Source of the DNA: a virus
Direction: 5' to 3' (one strand)
Length of the DNA stretch: 30,744 nucleotides
Virus record (IMG/VR): IMGVR_UViG_3300031951_006890
Location: 1-30,744 of that record
The notes below the pieces were generated by a model that saw only the letters and a program-made list of their open reading frames with translations, made no database searches and was not told where the DNA came from. This document shows positions 1-7,506 of the stretch, piece by piece (position 1 is the stretch's first letter; every line of letters starts with the position of its first letter). The translations under genes and the position numbers were made by a program.

Positions 1-1
1 T

Positions 2-1078
2 GCCCGCACAGGAGCGTTCTTCGATCTTACTGCGACTGGCGGTGAAAACTGGATTATTGACTCTACAAACACAACAGGGAGTACTGATGTTCTCGGCATT
101 TATGCCAACGGAGCTACCGGTTTGTATCTCCAAGATAATGGCAACGTGGGGATTGGTACGACTTCGCCTAGCACTTATGGAAAGTTTGTAACCTATTCTA
201 GTGGTGGTTACTGCGCTATTGATGGTAATGGTTTTGTAAACTCATACCAACTATTAGATGTTACAACAGCAGGGGGAAGACTTAACGGTGGCTCAAGCCA
301 AGGTCTTCTTGGTTCGATAGGAATTGAACAAGCAGCTACAGGCGCAAAAGGTGGCTACATAAGTTTTAGAACTTGCCCATCAGGTTCTAATTCTGATACC
401 GAACGCGCTCGTATCACCAGCGATGGGTATTCTCGTTTTGCAGACAATGGAACGTACAGCTACGCAGGTACGGCTCATACTATTAACAATAGTGCTTCCA
501 ATGACATTGTTCGTTTCTTCAATAGTAATGCAACTCCTTACGGGATATTTGTTAAATATACCGCTGCTGACCCAAATAACACTACATCGTATGTTTTTGC
601 AGCCGAGCAAAATACAGGCGTAAACATCTACAAAATTTGGTCGAATGGCACAGTCACAGCACGTTCAGATGCCAAGTGGAAAAAAAACATTGAAACAGCC
701 CGTGATGGCTATGCTGAAGATTTGGCAAAGCTGCGCGTAGTCAAATACAACTGGTACAACCACGACGATGGAACGCCTAAAGAGCTTGGTTTAATTGCTC
801 AAGAAGTCGAGCAAGTATTCCCCGGTCTTGTGATTACTGACGAGCAAACGAGGGATGAGGTAAATACCCGTGAAGTACCTGCGGTGCTTGATGAAGAGGG
901 TAATGAAGTTGAGCCAGCAAGAACAGAGGAATACACAGAGAAAGTTGGCACAGGCGAATACAGCAAGTCAATCAAGTTCTCCGTGTTACCGATAATGCTG
1001 CTGAAAGCCATCCAAGAACAGCAAGCCATGATTGACGAGATGAAAGCAGAAATCGCAGCATTGAAAGGCAACGCATGA
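2..1078 (+). CDS. Tail fibre/spike C-terminus with S74 self-cleaving chaperone (5' end outside window)
   Basis: The frame is open from base 2, so the gene starts before the window; the first in-frame start-like codon (TTG at 122) is not the real start. The visible 358 residues begin with Gly/Asn/Thr-rich beta-type sequence including GNVGIGTTSP, a motif common in phage fibres that end in S74 domains. From about residue 220 comes the peptidase S74 (intramolecular chaperone) signature: ARSDAKWKKNI, then KELGLIAQEVEQVFPGLV. In this family the domain trimerises the fibre and then cuts itself off at a Ser-Asp bond; here that would be Ser222-Asp223 (codons at 665-670). The last 25 residues (EQQAMIDEMKAEIAALKG) look like a coiled coil. 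The gene appears more AT-rich than the genes at 2.4-7.9 kb, as expected of a fast-exchanging receptor-binding module. It overlaps the next small gene by ATGA. Confidence 0.9.
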   Translation, partial: ARTGAFFDLTATGGENWIIDSTNTTGSTDVLGIYANGATGLYLQDNGNVGIGTTSPSTYGKFVTYSSGGYCAIDGNGFVNSYQLLDVTTAGGRLNGGSSQGLLGSIGIEQAATGAKGGYISFRTCPSGSNSDTERARITSDGYSRFADNGTYSYAGTAHTINNSASNDIVRFFNSNATPYGIFVKYTAADPNNTTSYVFAAEQNTGVNIYKIWSNGTVTARSDAKWKKNIETARDGYAEDLAKLRVVKYNWYNHDDGTPKELGLIAQEVEQVFPGLVITDEQTRDEVNTREVPAVLDEEGNEVEPARTEEYTEKVGTGEYSKSIKFSVLPIMLLKAIQEQQAMIDEMKAEIAALKGNA

Positions 1079-1212
1079 AATTCTAACTAGACCAAAACGA
1101 AGCGCAGTTTATCGTACAGGTAATCGGCAACCTGCCAACGCAGTCAGGAGCGCATCCTCTGTGGCAGAAGCTGGTAGCACAGTTTAACGAGCAAGTACCC
1201 AAGCCTGTTTAA
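1075..1212 (+). pseudogene. Small phage protein, paralogue of 1883-2038, interrupted by TAA at codon 4
   Basis: ATG at 1075 overlaps the fibre stop codon (ATGA). The frame reads Met-Lys-Phe, then TAA at 1084-1086, then continues without a stop to TAA at 1210-1212. The downstream part (LDQNEAQFIVQVIGNLPTQ and onward to EQVPKP) aligns without gaps over about 41 residues with the intact 51-aa protein at 1883-2038 (VEEINVVLQIIGDLPTK to EQLPKP), with roughly 19 identities. The TAA lines up with a Lys codon there. A single base change (GAA or AAA to TAA) would explain it. No ATG, GTG or TTG follows the stop early enough to rescue the protein. It may be a true nonsense mutation, a readthrough site or an assembly error. 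Function unknown; such small proteins are common beside phage fibre and lysis genes. Confidence 0.7.
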
Positions 1213-1250
1213 GTCCTTCCTTATCTTAAACACTTCAAAAGGAGAGAATG

Positions 1251-1415
1251 ATGAAACAATATATTCTTGATCGTGCAAAAGAACCCTCGACATGGCGTGG
1301 GATTTTGCTGTTCTTGACGGCTGTCGGGGTACCGGTGGCTCCAGAATTAGCAAATAATATAGTGACCGTCGGCCTTGGCCTAGCAGGCATTGTTGGGATG
1401 GCAACTAAGGGATGA
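1251..1415 (+). CDS. Holin-like small membrane protein
   Basis: This 54-aa protein is preceded by a good ribosome binding site (AAAGGAGAGAATG before the ATG). It starts with a polar segment containing AKEPSTWRG and then has two short hydrophobic segments, about residues 16-30 and 35-50, separated by the turn PVAPELANN; it ends in TKG. The RAKEPSTWRG start followed by two helices is a recurrent pattern in small putative holins of proteobacterial phages. Holins form lesions in the inner membrane and release the endolysin. Its stop overlaps the start of the endolysin gene (ATGA at 1412), which supports a lysis role. The family call comes from pattern and context only. Confidence 0.75.
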   Translation: MKQYILDRAKEPSTWRGILLFLTAVGVPVAPELANNIVTVGLGLAGIVGMATKG

Positions 1416-1831
1416 TCAATAGCCGTAAGCTAGAAGACTTACTACCACAAGTCAAAAGTCGTGTTGAGGCGTTTATCAAAGCAGCAGATGACGAAGGCAT
1501 TGACTTGTTAGTGACTAGCACTTATCGAGACAATGCGAGTCAGGACGCTTTGTATGCCCAAGGCAGGACTGCGCCTGGGAGGATTGTCACTAATGCCAAA
1601 GCCGGTCAGTCTTTTCATAATTATAGGTGTGCTGTGGATGTGGTTCCTGTGCGTAACGGGAAGCCGGTCTGGGACTCCAAAGACCCCGTATGGCAAGCTG
1701 TTGGCAGGCTCGGCAAAGCAGCCGGACTAGAGTGGGCAGGAGATTGGAAAAGGTTTCGTGAATTTCCGCACTTTCAGTACACCGGGGGTCTAACCCTGGC
1801 ACAATTGCAGCAAGGATCTAAGATTGTTTAA
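1412..1831 (+). CDS. M15-type peptidase endolysin (VanY / L-Ala-D-Glu peptidase-like)
   Basis: A 139-aa single-domain protein without a visible signal peptide, so it would need the holin-like protein upstream to reach the cell wall. It has the M15 metallopeptidase layout known from T5 endolysin and Ply500. The zinc ligands are likely His69 (GQSFHNY), Asp76 (CAVDVV) and His120 (EFPHFQY). Glu117, three residues before His120, sits where the catalytic acid is found in the family. STYRDNASQDALYAQGRT near residues 36-53 is the typical substrate-side segment. The expected reaction is cleavage of the peptide stem of peptidoglycan, probably L-Ala-D-Glu; the exact bond cannot be told from sequence. 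The N-terminal LEDLLPQVKSRVEAFI helix is usual for phage members. Confidence 0.9.
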   Translation: MINSRKLEDLLPQVKSRVEAFIKAADDEGIDLLVTSTYRDNASQDALYAQGRTAPGRIVTNAKAGQSFHNYRCAVDVVPVRNGKPVWDSKDPVWQAVGRLGKAAGLEWAGDWKRFREFPHFQYTGGLTLAQLQQGSKIV

Positions 1832-1833
1832 TT

Positions 1834-1866
1834 AAGGGCAAAGTCTCTCAGCCCTTGATGAGAGAC
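1834..1866 (+). promoter_or_regulatory. Two mutually exclusive hairpins in the gap after the endolysin gene
   Basis: Stem A pairs AAGGGC (1834-1839) with GCCCTT (1851-1856). Stem B pairs GTCTCTCA (1843-1850) with TGAGAGAC (1859-1866), a perfect 8-bp stem with an 8-nt loop, followed by AAATTTTGG. The two stems use overlapping sequence and cannot form together. Stem B could be a weak terminator or an RNA-processing stem that separates the lysis genes from the next genes. The T-run is short and displaced, so strong termination is doubtful. Confidence 0.4.
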
Positions 1867-1882
1867 AAATTTTGGAGAAAAC

Positions 1883-2038
1883 ATGGAACTGACACTTAAA
1901 CTGACAGTTGAAGAAATCAACGTTGTATTGCAAATCATTGGAGACCTTCCCACTAAAGCGGGAGTGTATCCCTTAGTGATGAAGATTAAAGCCCAAGCAG
2001 AAGAACAGCTACCAAAACCGGAAAATAAGGAAGAGTAA
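1883..2038 (+). CDS. Small conserved phage protein, intact paralogue of 1075-1212
   Basis: A 51-aa protein with TTTTGGAGAAAAC as ribosome binding region just upstream. The sequence is amphipathic: a beta-type start (MELTLKLT), a helix (VEEINVVLQIIGDLPTK), and a second charged helix ending KAQAEEQLPKPENKEE. No membrane segment is seen. It is related over most of its length to the interrupted copy at 1075-1212, so the holin and endolysin genes lie between two copies of one small gene. No function is known to me; position suggests a lysis or virion-accessory role. Confidence 0.75.
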   Translation: MELTLKLTVEEINVVLQIIGDLPTKAGVYPLVMKIKAQAEEQLPKPENKEE

Positions 2039-2040
2039 GA

Positions 2041-2355
2041 ATGACTGAAGAGGGAGTGCATCTCGCAAAAAGCGACAATGCGCATATTGATAGACGTTTT
2101 GATGAGATCCTTGCGGAGCTCCGCAAGCTCAATGGTGCATTCCCTCGCAATGATGACGGCAGCGTTGACTTTGAGGGGCATAAAAGATGTCATGACGAGA
2201 TGATTCAAGCCGCCAAAGCACAAACAGAATTCTGGAGAGAACTCCGCCTTGACATAGCTAAAAAAGGCGTTTGGGGATTGCTGATCATTATCTGCGGCCT
2301 GACAATCATCGGCATCACCGCTAAGCTTGGCATAACAACCCCTAGTGGTCGGTGA
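2041..2355 (+). CDS. Membrane-anchored phage protein in the lysis region
   Basis: A 104-aa protein starting 3 nt after the previous stop, with GGAAGAGTAAGA upstream as ribosome binding site. Residues 1-70 are hydrophilic and helical (HIDRRFDEILAELRKLNG; then EGHKRCHDEMIQAAKAQ). Residues about 76-93 (GVWGLLIIICGLTIIGIT) form one transmembrane segment, followed by a short polar tail. This layout, a long soluble N-terminal part with a C-terminal anchor, occurs in phage holin-accessory, antiholin or spanin-like proteins, but no lipobox or Rz-like heptad pattern is seen. Its place after the endolysin gene supports a membrane role in lysis. I recognise the type as a conserved phage hypothetical only. 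Confidence 0.7.
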   Translation: MTEEGVHLAKSDNAHIDRRFDEILAELRKLNGAFPRNDDGSVDFEGHKRCHDEMIQAAKAQTEFWRELRLDIAKKGVWGLLIIICGLTIIGITAKLGITTPSGR

Positions 2356-2380
2356 CGCTTTATTTTGAGAGGAATGCGTA

Positions 2381-3034
2381 ATGCCAGCAGCAATGACCTT
2401 CACAACGCTGAAGAACGATGTTCGAAGCTATCTAGAACGTGGAGGTTCTGCCTCGACAGATCCTCTGGTCTATGCGCAGATTCCAAATTTAATCACGTTA
2501 GCAGAGCGCAGGATCAGTCGCGATCTGAAGATCCAGGGTTTTCAGACGGTCGTCGTCACTACTTTGCAAAGTGGTGTAGCTGTCTTAGCAAAACCAGATC
2601 GCTGGCGTGAGACCATCAGCATGAACGTGGGGACTGGTAACCAAAATAATACCAGAAGCCAAGTGTATCCACGGGCTTATGAGTACTGCCGGATGTATTG
2701 GCCTGACCAAACAGAGGTTGGGACCCCGGAATTTTATGCTGACTACAACTATACAAACTGGCTGCTCGTGCCGACTCCTGATGAGAACTATCCCATCGAG
2801 ATCTTGTATTATGAGCTGCCTGCACTACTTGATGACAACAACCAGATGAACTGGCTCACCGAATACGCCCCGAACTTGCTGTTGTATGCAACTCTTCTTG
2901 AGGCGACCCCATTCTTGAAGAATGATGAGCGGATTCCGATCTGGCAAAACATGTATGCCATGGCAGCACAAGCTTTGAATGGTGAAGACCTGAAGAAGAT
3001 CTTAGACCGTGGCGCCATAAGAAACGAGGCCTGA
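2381..3034 (+). CDS. Head-tail / tail adaptor-like protein
   Basis: A 217-aa soluble protein with GAGAGGAATGCGTA upstream as ribosome binding region. It begins with a helical part (TFTTLKNDVRSYLERGG, then PNLITLAERRISRDLKIQG) and has a central beta-rich part. The C-terminal half carries EILYYELPALLDDNNQMNWL and APNLLLYATLLEATPFLK followed by a helical end. This combination is widespread in podovirus-like genomes and is usually annotated as an adaptor protein of the SU10 type, which joins the portal to the short tail. The genes that follow (fibre-like protein and stabilisation protein) agree with a neck position. The family assignment is from remembered motif pattern and could be wrong in detail; a structural virion role is likely. 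Confidence 0.6.
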   Translation: MPAAMTFTTLKNDVRSYLERGGSASTDPLVYAQIPNLITLAERRISRDLKIQGFQTVVVTTLQSGVAVLAKPDRWRETISMNVGTGNQNNTRSQVYPRAYEYCRMYWPDQTEVGTPEFYADYNYTNWLLVPTPDENYPIEILYYELPALLDDNNQMNWLTEYAPNLLLYATLLEATPFLKNDERIPIWQNMYAMAAQALNGEDLKKILDRGAIRNEA

Positions 3035-3035
3035 T

Positions 3036-4226
3036 ATGACTGTCTACACCAACATCTTTGGCGGATCTAATATCAGTCCGTCGACTGTAAGTTATTCGGC
3101 CGTAACGTTAAATGCAAATACGTCATTTGATTGGCCACTAGAGACGGCCCCATCGTCTAACTTGATGGCCATCATCATGGACGTTACGGCGACGACTCCT
3201 AATCTGATCATGACGCTTCCAGATGCCACTGAGGCATCAAATGGCCAAACGGTCTTGATCAATAACGTGGGTTCAGAAACCTTTATAGTCCAGGACTATC
3301 AGGGAAACCAAGTCATCGCCCCGGTTAGCGGATCGGTTTGGCAAATCTACCTGACCGATAACACCACAACTGGTGGTACTTGGGAGGCGTTTTTATATGG
3401 CGCCCAAGTGTCTACGGCAAATGCGGCGACCTTAGCAGGAACCGGTCTTGTGGCAATAGGCTCATTGCTGTCTCTTGCCATGCCAGTCACCTCATTTAGT
3501 TCCACGTATACCGCAGGGGTTGCTGACAGAGCAAAGACCTTTATTTGGGTTGGGGGAGCCGGTGTCTTAAACCTGACTAATGCAGGAACCGTTGGAGACA
3601 ACTGGTTTATCAATTTAAGAAATGAGGGAACTGGTGCCCTAATTGTGGATCCTGCAGGATCACAACAGATCAATGGATCATCTGGCTTGACGTTCCAGCC
3701 GGGGGATTCTGCAACCATCTTTACCGACGGTGTTGCGTTCTACACGATCGGTTACGGGCAAGCACCTGTCTTTGCATTTGACTATACGTCGATCAATATC
3801 GCGGGTTCGGGTGCCTATACATTGACAGGCTCTGAACTTAACCGGATCTCATACAACTTTACAGGTGCCTTGACAGGTAATCGCAGCGTCATTGTGCCTC
3901 CAACGGTTCAGCAATACTGGGTGGCCAACAATACTACCGGCCCTTATACCCTGACCATCAAGACGGCAGCAGCCACTGGTTCTACAGTTAACCAGGGATC
4001 TAGAACCATCATGTATTGTGATGGCACGAATGTTGTCATTGCAGATACAGGAGGGATCTCCGTTCCAATTGCCATTAGTCAAGGTGGAACAGGGGCCACG
4101 ACTGCCGGCAACGCCTTAATCAATTTAGGAGGCACAGCAACAGGTATTGGTATCTTTACTGCAGCTTCTCAAGCTGCTGCCCAAGTGGCCATTGGCCTTG
4201 ATCCTATCAATGGTGGAACATACTGA
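3036..4226 (+). CDS. Fibre-like or decoration structural protein
   Basis: A 396-aa protein dominated by Thr, Ser, Gly, Asn and Ala with alternating beta-strand sequence and no membrane segment. Near the C-terminus it has PIAISQGGTGATTAGNALIN, the QGGTGATTA(G/A) repeat-linker motif often found in tail fibres before an attachment or tip region. Repeated sub-blocks such as NLIMTLPDATEASNGQTVLI, LNLTNAGTVGDNWFINLR and YTLTIKTAAATGSTVNQGSR look like stacked beta-prism or beta-sandwich units. It sits 1 nt after the adaptor-like gene, and its stop overlaps the next start (TGATG at 4224). It is most likely a fibre or spike near the neck or tail; whether it binds a receptor cannot be told. Confidence 0.6.
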   Translation: MTVYTNIFGGSNISPSTVSYSAVTLNANTSFDWPLETAPSSNLMAIIMDVTATTPNLIMTLPDATEASNGQTVLINNVGSETFIVQDYQGNQVIAPVSGSVWQIYLTDNTTTGGTWEAFLYGAQVSTANAATLAGTGLVAIGSLLSLAMPVTSFSSTYTAGVADRAKTFIWVGGAGVLNLTNAGTVGDNWFINLRNEGTGALIVDPAGSQQINGSSGLTFQPGDSATIFTDGVAFYTIGYGQAPVFAFDYTSINIAGSGAYTLTGSELNRISYNFTGALTGNRSVIVPPTVQQYWVANNTTGPYTLTIKTAAATGSTVNQGSRTIMYCDGTNVVIADTGGISVPIAISQGGTGATTAGNALINLGGTATGIGIFTAASQAAAQVAIGLDPINGGTY

Positions 4227-5875
4227 TGGAAGCTACCCCGGTCATTCTTAAGTCATTACCGGGTATCAAGCGAGACGGTACCAAGTATGAGGGAGATTTT
4301 TATGTTGACGGACAGTGGGTCCGATTTCAACGGGGCTTGCCTCGTAAGATCGGCGGCTATACTGCCATCAACCGCTACTTGTCTGAGATCAGCCGAGGCA
4401 TCAAGACCTACACGGAGAATGGGGGTACGTACTTCCATTCGGGCTCTGCAGGATTTATTGAGCGGTTTGTCATCGATTCCCAAGGGGCTACTAGCCTAAT
4501 CATTAACCGTACACCGCTTACCCTGGCTGTCAATGATGCCAATAAGTGGCAGTTTGACGTGATGTATGACAGCACAGGTCTTCCGCCTGTCAATATGTTA
4601 GTTGCCCAGGTAGCTCCTAACGGTAACTGCATCTGCAACAATGTCGGCGGTCAGTTGTTCGTTGGGGGACTCACAGGTACCGCAGCTCTTCAAGAAGTGA
4701 CTATCTTTCCGGCAGGGGCTAATGTTAACGGCGGCGTTTGCGTCTTGCATCCTTACTTGACCTACTTTGGATCTGACGGCTTCCTTGGATGGTCAGTTGC
4801 TGGGGAACCGACAAACTTGACAGGCATCGGTTCAGGAAATGCTCGTATTGCTGCCCAAAAGATCGTTCGTGGTCTCCCCTTACGTGGGGGTCCTGGTAAT
4901 GCGCCGGCCGGCCTTTACTGGTCTGCTGATGCCGTCATTCGTTGTTCTTTTGTGGGTGGTACTTCTGTCTTCCAGTTTGACACAATTAGCAGCAATTCCA
5001 GTATCTTGAGTCCTAACTCGGTCATTGAGTATGACGGCCAGTATTTTTGGTGCGGCACAGATCGATTTTTGATGTTTAACGGCGTGGTCCGAGAGGTCCC
5101 CAACAACTTAAACATCAACTACTTCTTTGATGGTCTAAATAGGCAAGCTACTCAAAAAGTCTTCTCATTCAAGGTACCTCGCTTTGGTGAGATCTGGTGG
5201 TGTTATCCAAGAGGGGATGCTACTGAATGCACACATGCCGTCATCTTTAACATCAAGGAAAATACCTGGTATGACACAGAACTTCCTAATGGAGGCCGTT
5301 CTGCAGGCGAATTTTCACCGGTGTACGCGGCGCCTTTGCTAACGGGAGTTAGCCAGTCTAGCTTTAGACCTAATAACCGGATCACCGAAAACGACGACTT
5401 GCGGATCACTCAAGAAGGGGATCAAAGGATTATTGAGGCAGAAGAAGGTTATCTGGTCTGGCAGCACGATAGGGGCCGAGATGAAGTTGATGGCCAATTT
5501 ATCACGGCAATCCCGTCCTGGTTTGAGACGGCTGACATGAGCATGCTTGTTGGTGGTAATCCACAAAACAAGTGGATCCGGGTCGAGATGATTGAACCCG
5601 ACTTTGTGCAGTCAGAAAATATGACAGTTCAGTTGACCGGACGGGCAAATGCCAAGGCCAAAGAGGTCCCCGGACCTGAGCGGATCGTCTATGCCAATCC
5701 GTCAACCCCGTATGAGCAAGTTGTCTGGTTCAAAGAAGAACGTCGTGAACTGCGGTTTAAGTTTACCTCAAACACGCTGAATGGTGACTATCAGATGGGC
5801 CAGATCATTGCCCACGTAGCACCTGCAGATGGTAATGTTTTGGGGGCAGTTAATGATGAAAGTGGTTCCACGTGA
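4226..5875 (+). CDS. P22 gp10-like DNA stabilisation / tail-hub protein
   Basis: A 549-aa protein starting MEATPVILKSLPGIKRDGTK, followed by GDFYVDGQWVRFQRGLPRKIGGY. This N-terminus is typical of a large phage family annotated as packaged-DNA stabilisation protein, named after P22 gp10, which closes the portal after packaging and forms part of the short tail. The remainder is beta-rich with repeated blade-like blocks (GQYFWCGTDRFLMFNGVVRE, FGEIWWCYPRGDATECTHAV), consistent with a propeller. It overlaps the upstream gene by TGATG and the downstream gene by GTGA. The structural role is fairly sure; the gp10 equivalence is less so. Confidence 0.6.
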   Translation: MEATPVILKSLPGIKRDGTKYEGDFYVDGQWVRFQRGLPRKIGGYTAINRYLSEISRGIKTYTENGGTYFHSGSAGFIERFVIDSQGATSLIINRTPLTLAVNDANKWQFDVMYDSTGLPPVNMLVAQVAPNGNCICNNVGGQLFVGGLTGTAALQEVTIFPAGANVNGGVCVLHPYLTYFGSDGFLGWSVAGEPTNLTGIGSGNARIAAQKIVRGLPLRGGPGNAPAGLYWSADAVIRCSFVGGTSVFQFDTISSNSSILSPNSVIEYDGQYFWCGTDRFLMFNGVVREVPNNLNINYFFDGLNRQATQKVFSFKVPRFGEIWWCYPRGDATECTHAVIFNIKENTWYDTELPNGGRSAGEFSPVYAAPLLTGVSQSSFRPNNRITENDDLRITQEGDQRIIEAEEGYLVWQHDRGRDEVDGQFITAIPSWFETADMSMLVGGNPQNKWIRVEMIEPDFVQSENMTVQLTGRANAKAKEVPGPERIVYANPSTPYEQVVWFKEERRELRFKFTSNTLNGDYQMGQIIAHVAPADGNVLGAVNDESGST

Positions 5876-6099
5876 TTACGCAGCCCGTTATAATCGGCCT
5901 CAGGGATTGGGCAGACCAGGTGATATTGGACTTGGACAATTACAGTCCCCTTAGGAGGCTAGACGATGAAACACAATGGCAAGAGTGGGGCCTGCAGTTC
6001 TGCGTAATCTCGGGGCTGAGTCAAAAGAATCCACCTAACCCTTATGATTTCACCGACTGGCGAACATGGGCGGAGCGTTTCGTACAGGTGGTTTCATGA
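5872..6099 (+). CDS. Small Trp-rich virion-cluster protein, unknown function
   Basis: A 75-aa protein using a GTG start that overlaps the previous stop (GTGA at 5872). No other start fits. It has five Trp residues in two clusters (DDETQWQEWGLQF and YDFTDWRTWAERFVQ) and no membrane helix. Small proteins with a PxPYxFxDWrxWA ending occur next to neck genes in many podovirus-like genomes, with no known function. Its stop overlaps the start of the acyl carrier protein gene (ATGA at 6096), so its expression is probably coupled to it. Confidence 0.65.
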   Translation: MITQPVIIGLRDWADQVILDLDNYSPLRRLDDETQWQEWGLQFCVISGLSQKNPPNPYDFTDWRTWAERFVQVVS

Positions 6100-6386
6100 C
6101 AGACCAAGATTTTCTCATGCTACTGAAAGAAGTAGCTAAAAAAGCAAAACCGTTTCACGACGAACTATCTCCCATCGAAGATCTTGATCAAGATCTTTCT
6201 GAGACAGGCCTTGATAGCCTAGACATGCTCATGTGCACCGTTTATCTATGTGAGGTCTTTGACATAGAAGACGAAAAAAGCCAGGAGATGCAAGTCAAGA
6301 CTCCTCGCGAATGCATGGATTTTTTGAAACAGTGGGGTCGTAGACAACCTCAAAGCTTTGAAGAAGCAGTCAGGATGTTCCGATGA
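6096..6386 (+). CDS. Acyl carrier protein
   Basis: A 96-aa acidic protein. The start is ATG 6096, which overlaps the previous stop; the open frame runs further upstream, but that stretch lies inside the neighbour gene. The phosphopantetheine attachment motif is clear: LSETGLDSLDMLMCTVYLCE, with Ser41 in the GLDSLDM core. The helix pattern before and after (LLKEVAKKAK; CEVFDIEDEKSQEM; TPRECMDFLKQWGR) matches the four-helix ACP fold. It must be converted to the holo form by a 4'-phosphopantetheinyl transferase, which is not in this window and would come from the host or another part of the genome. It is followed by a ketoacyl synthase gene with an ATGA overlap, so the two probably act together. 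The C-terminal extension after residue 80 (QPQSFEEAVRMFR) is longer than in a typical fatty-acid ACP of about 80 residues. Confidence 0.9.
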   Translation: MTDQDFLMLLKEVAKKAKPFHDELSPIEDLDQDLSETGLDSLDMLMCTVYLCEVFDIEDEKSQEMQVKTPRECMDFLKQWGRRQPQSFEEAVRMFR

Positions 6387-7504
6387 GAATCTTTCTGACC
6401 CTAGAGCGCACCGTGTGTACGGAAGATGCTCAACTCTTTGAAGACCATCCTTTTCCGCAAAAGCTGCACTGGTTTCCTGATACCTATTCCAGGGTCAAGA
6501 CAGGCCTTGTCTGCCCGCCCCATGCAGTTGCCGAAAAGATATTGACCCCTGATTTGTTTTCATTGTTGAAACAAACCCAGCCGGGTAAGACGGCCTTCAT
6601 CCTAGCCTCTGGTAACAGCAACTTTGCTGCCGAGGGTCACAAGATGAAGATCGACAACCAGATGAGCTACAACTATAAGATCCTCCCGTTGTCCCTGACC
6701 CAGATCTACGCAGGCCGGGTTGCTGCGCAGTGCGGGGAGATTGATCACACGGCAACTGACGCCACGGCTTGTACCTCTGGCCTGAAGGTCTTGATGGATG
6801 TACAGACCTTGATCAAGTTTTACGGGTTTGACCGGGTCATTGTCCTAGCTGTTGAAGATCAGGTCAACAATATGACCCTTCAGTTCTTTGGGGAAGCTAA
6901 GGCTACCCTGACAGAAAGCATGGCCAAGACCCATCAAGTCGTTCCTAGCGCCTTTGATGAGAAGAACTTCGGGTTCTATATAGGGCAAGGAGCTGCCTTA
7001 GCAGTTTTCGAGTCTGAGGAAGCCGTACGCCGTTCTGGCTTAGAGATCACGGCTGAACTGGTCTCGGCTTACACGGCTACGGAAGTCTTGACGAACACGA
7101 TCGGCCAACGAGAAGACGGTCAGGGGTTTGTCAGGGCCATTAAAGGAACACTTGAATTTTGTCAAATTAACCCAGAACAAATTAAAATCGTGAAGACTCA
7201 TGGAACTGGGACCAAGTCTAATAATGCGGCCGAAAAAACGGCCCTAGATTCCACCTTGAGTGGGTTTGTAGCGACATCGTATAAGCAGCGAATCGGCCAT
7301 ACGATGGGAGCGAGCGGACTCTTAGAGACCCTCTTGCTGTTCAAAGATTTGGAGAAGGGCATTGTGCCTGAGATCCTCAACCGAACAGAGAGGGACGATC
7401 GATACCTCTCACATCCAGTTGAGGCTCCTGACGGCATGGTGCTCAGTTTGAGTGCTGGCATGGGGAACGTCTTCAGCGCCGCACTGTTTAACGTGAGGAT
7501 CTGA
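6383..7504 (+). CDS. Beta-ketoacyl-ACP synthase (KAS, FabF/FabB-like condensing enzyme)
   Basis: A 373-aa protein, shorter than the usual 410 of FabF. The catalytic triad of decarboxylating condensing enzymes is present: Cys130 in DATACTSGLKVL, His273 in KTHGTGTKSNNAAEKTAL, and His306 in KQRIGHTMGASGLLE, with Lys301 five residues before it as in FabF. Such enzymes condense acyl-Cys with malonyl-ACP to a 3-ketoacyl-ACP. Two departures stand out. The N-terminus lacks the usual FabF opening (MxxRRVVVTG type). The C-terminal GFGGTN loop is replaced by LSAGMGN (residues 356-362), putting Ala358 where FabF has the gating Phe400. It overlaps the ACP gene by ATGA and is followed by a virion-cluster gene after 2 nt, so it is expressed with structural genes. 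Bases look like those of its neighbours, so it is not an obvious recent import. Substrate and product are unknown. Confidence 0.88.
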   Translation: MRIFLTLERTVCTEDAQLFEDHPFPQKLHWFPDTYSRVKTGLVCPPHAVAEKILTPDLFSLLKQTQPGKTAFILASGNSNFAAEGHKMKIDNQMSYNYKILPLSLTQIYAGRVAAQCGEIDHTATDATACTSGLKVLMDVQTLIKFYGFDRVIVLAVEDQVNNMTLQFFGEAKATLTESMAKTHQVVPSAFDEKNFGFYIGQGAALAVFESEEAVRRSGLEITAELVSAYTATEVLTNTIGQREDGQGFVRAIKGTLEFCQINPEQIKIVKTHGTGTKSNNAAEKTALDSTLSGFVATSYKQRIGHTMGASGLLETLLLFKDLEKGIVPEILNRTERDDRYLSHPVEAPDGMVLSLSAGMGNVFSAALFNVRI

Positions 7505-7506
7505 TC

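Noticed and set aside
1084-1086. Stop-codon reassignment (TAA read as sense) suggested by the stop inside the small duplicated gene
   Set aside because: TAA, TAG and TGA all end other well-supported genes in the window (for example TAA at 1829 and 20184, TAG at 18859, TGA at 29370), and no other gene shows internal stops.
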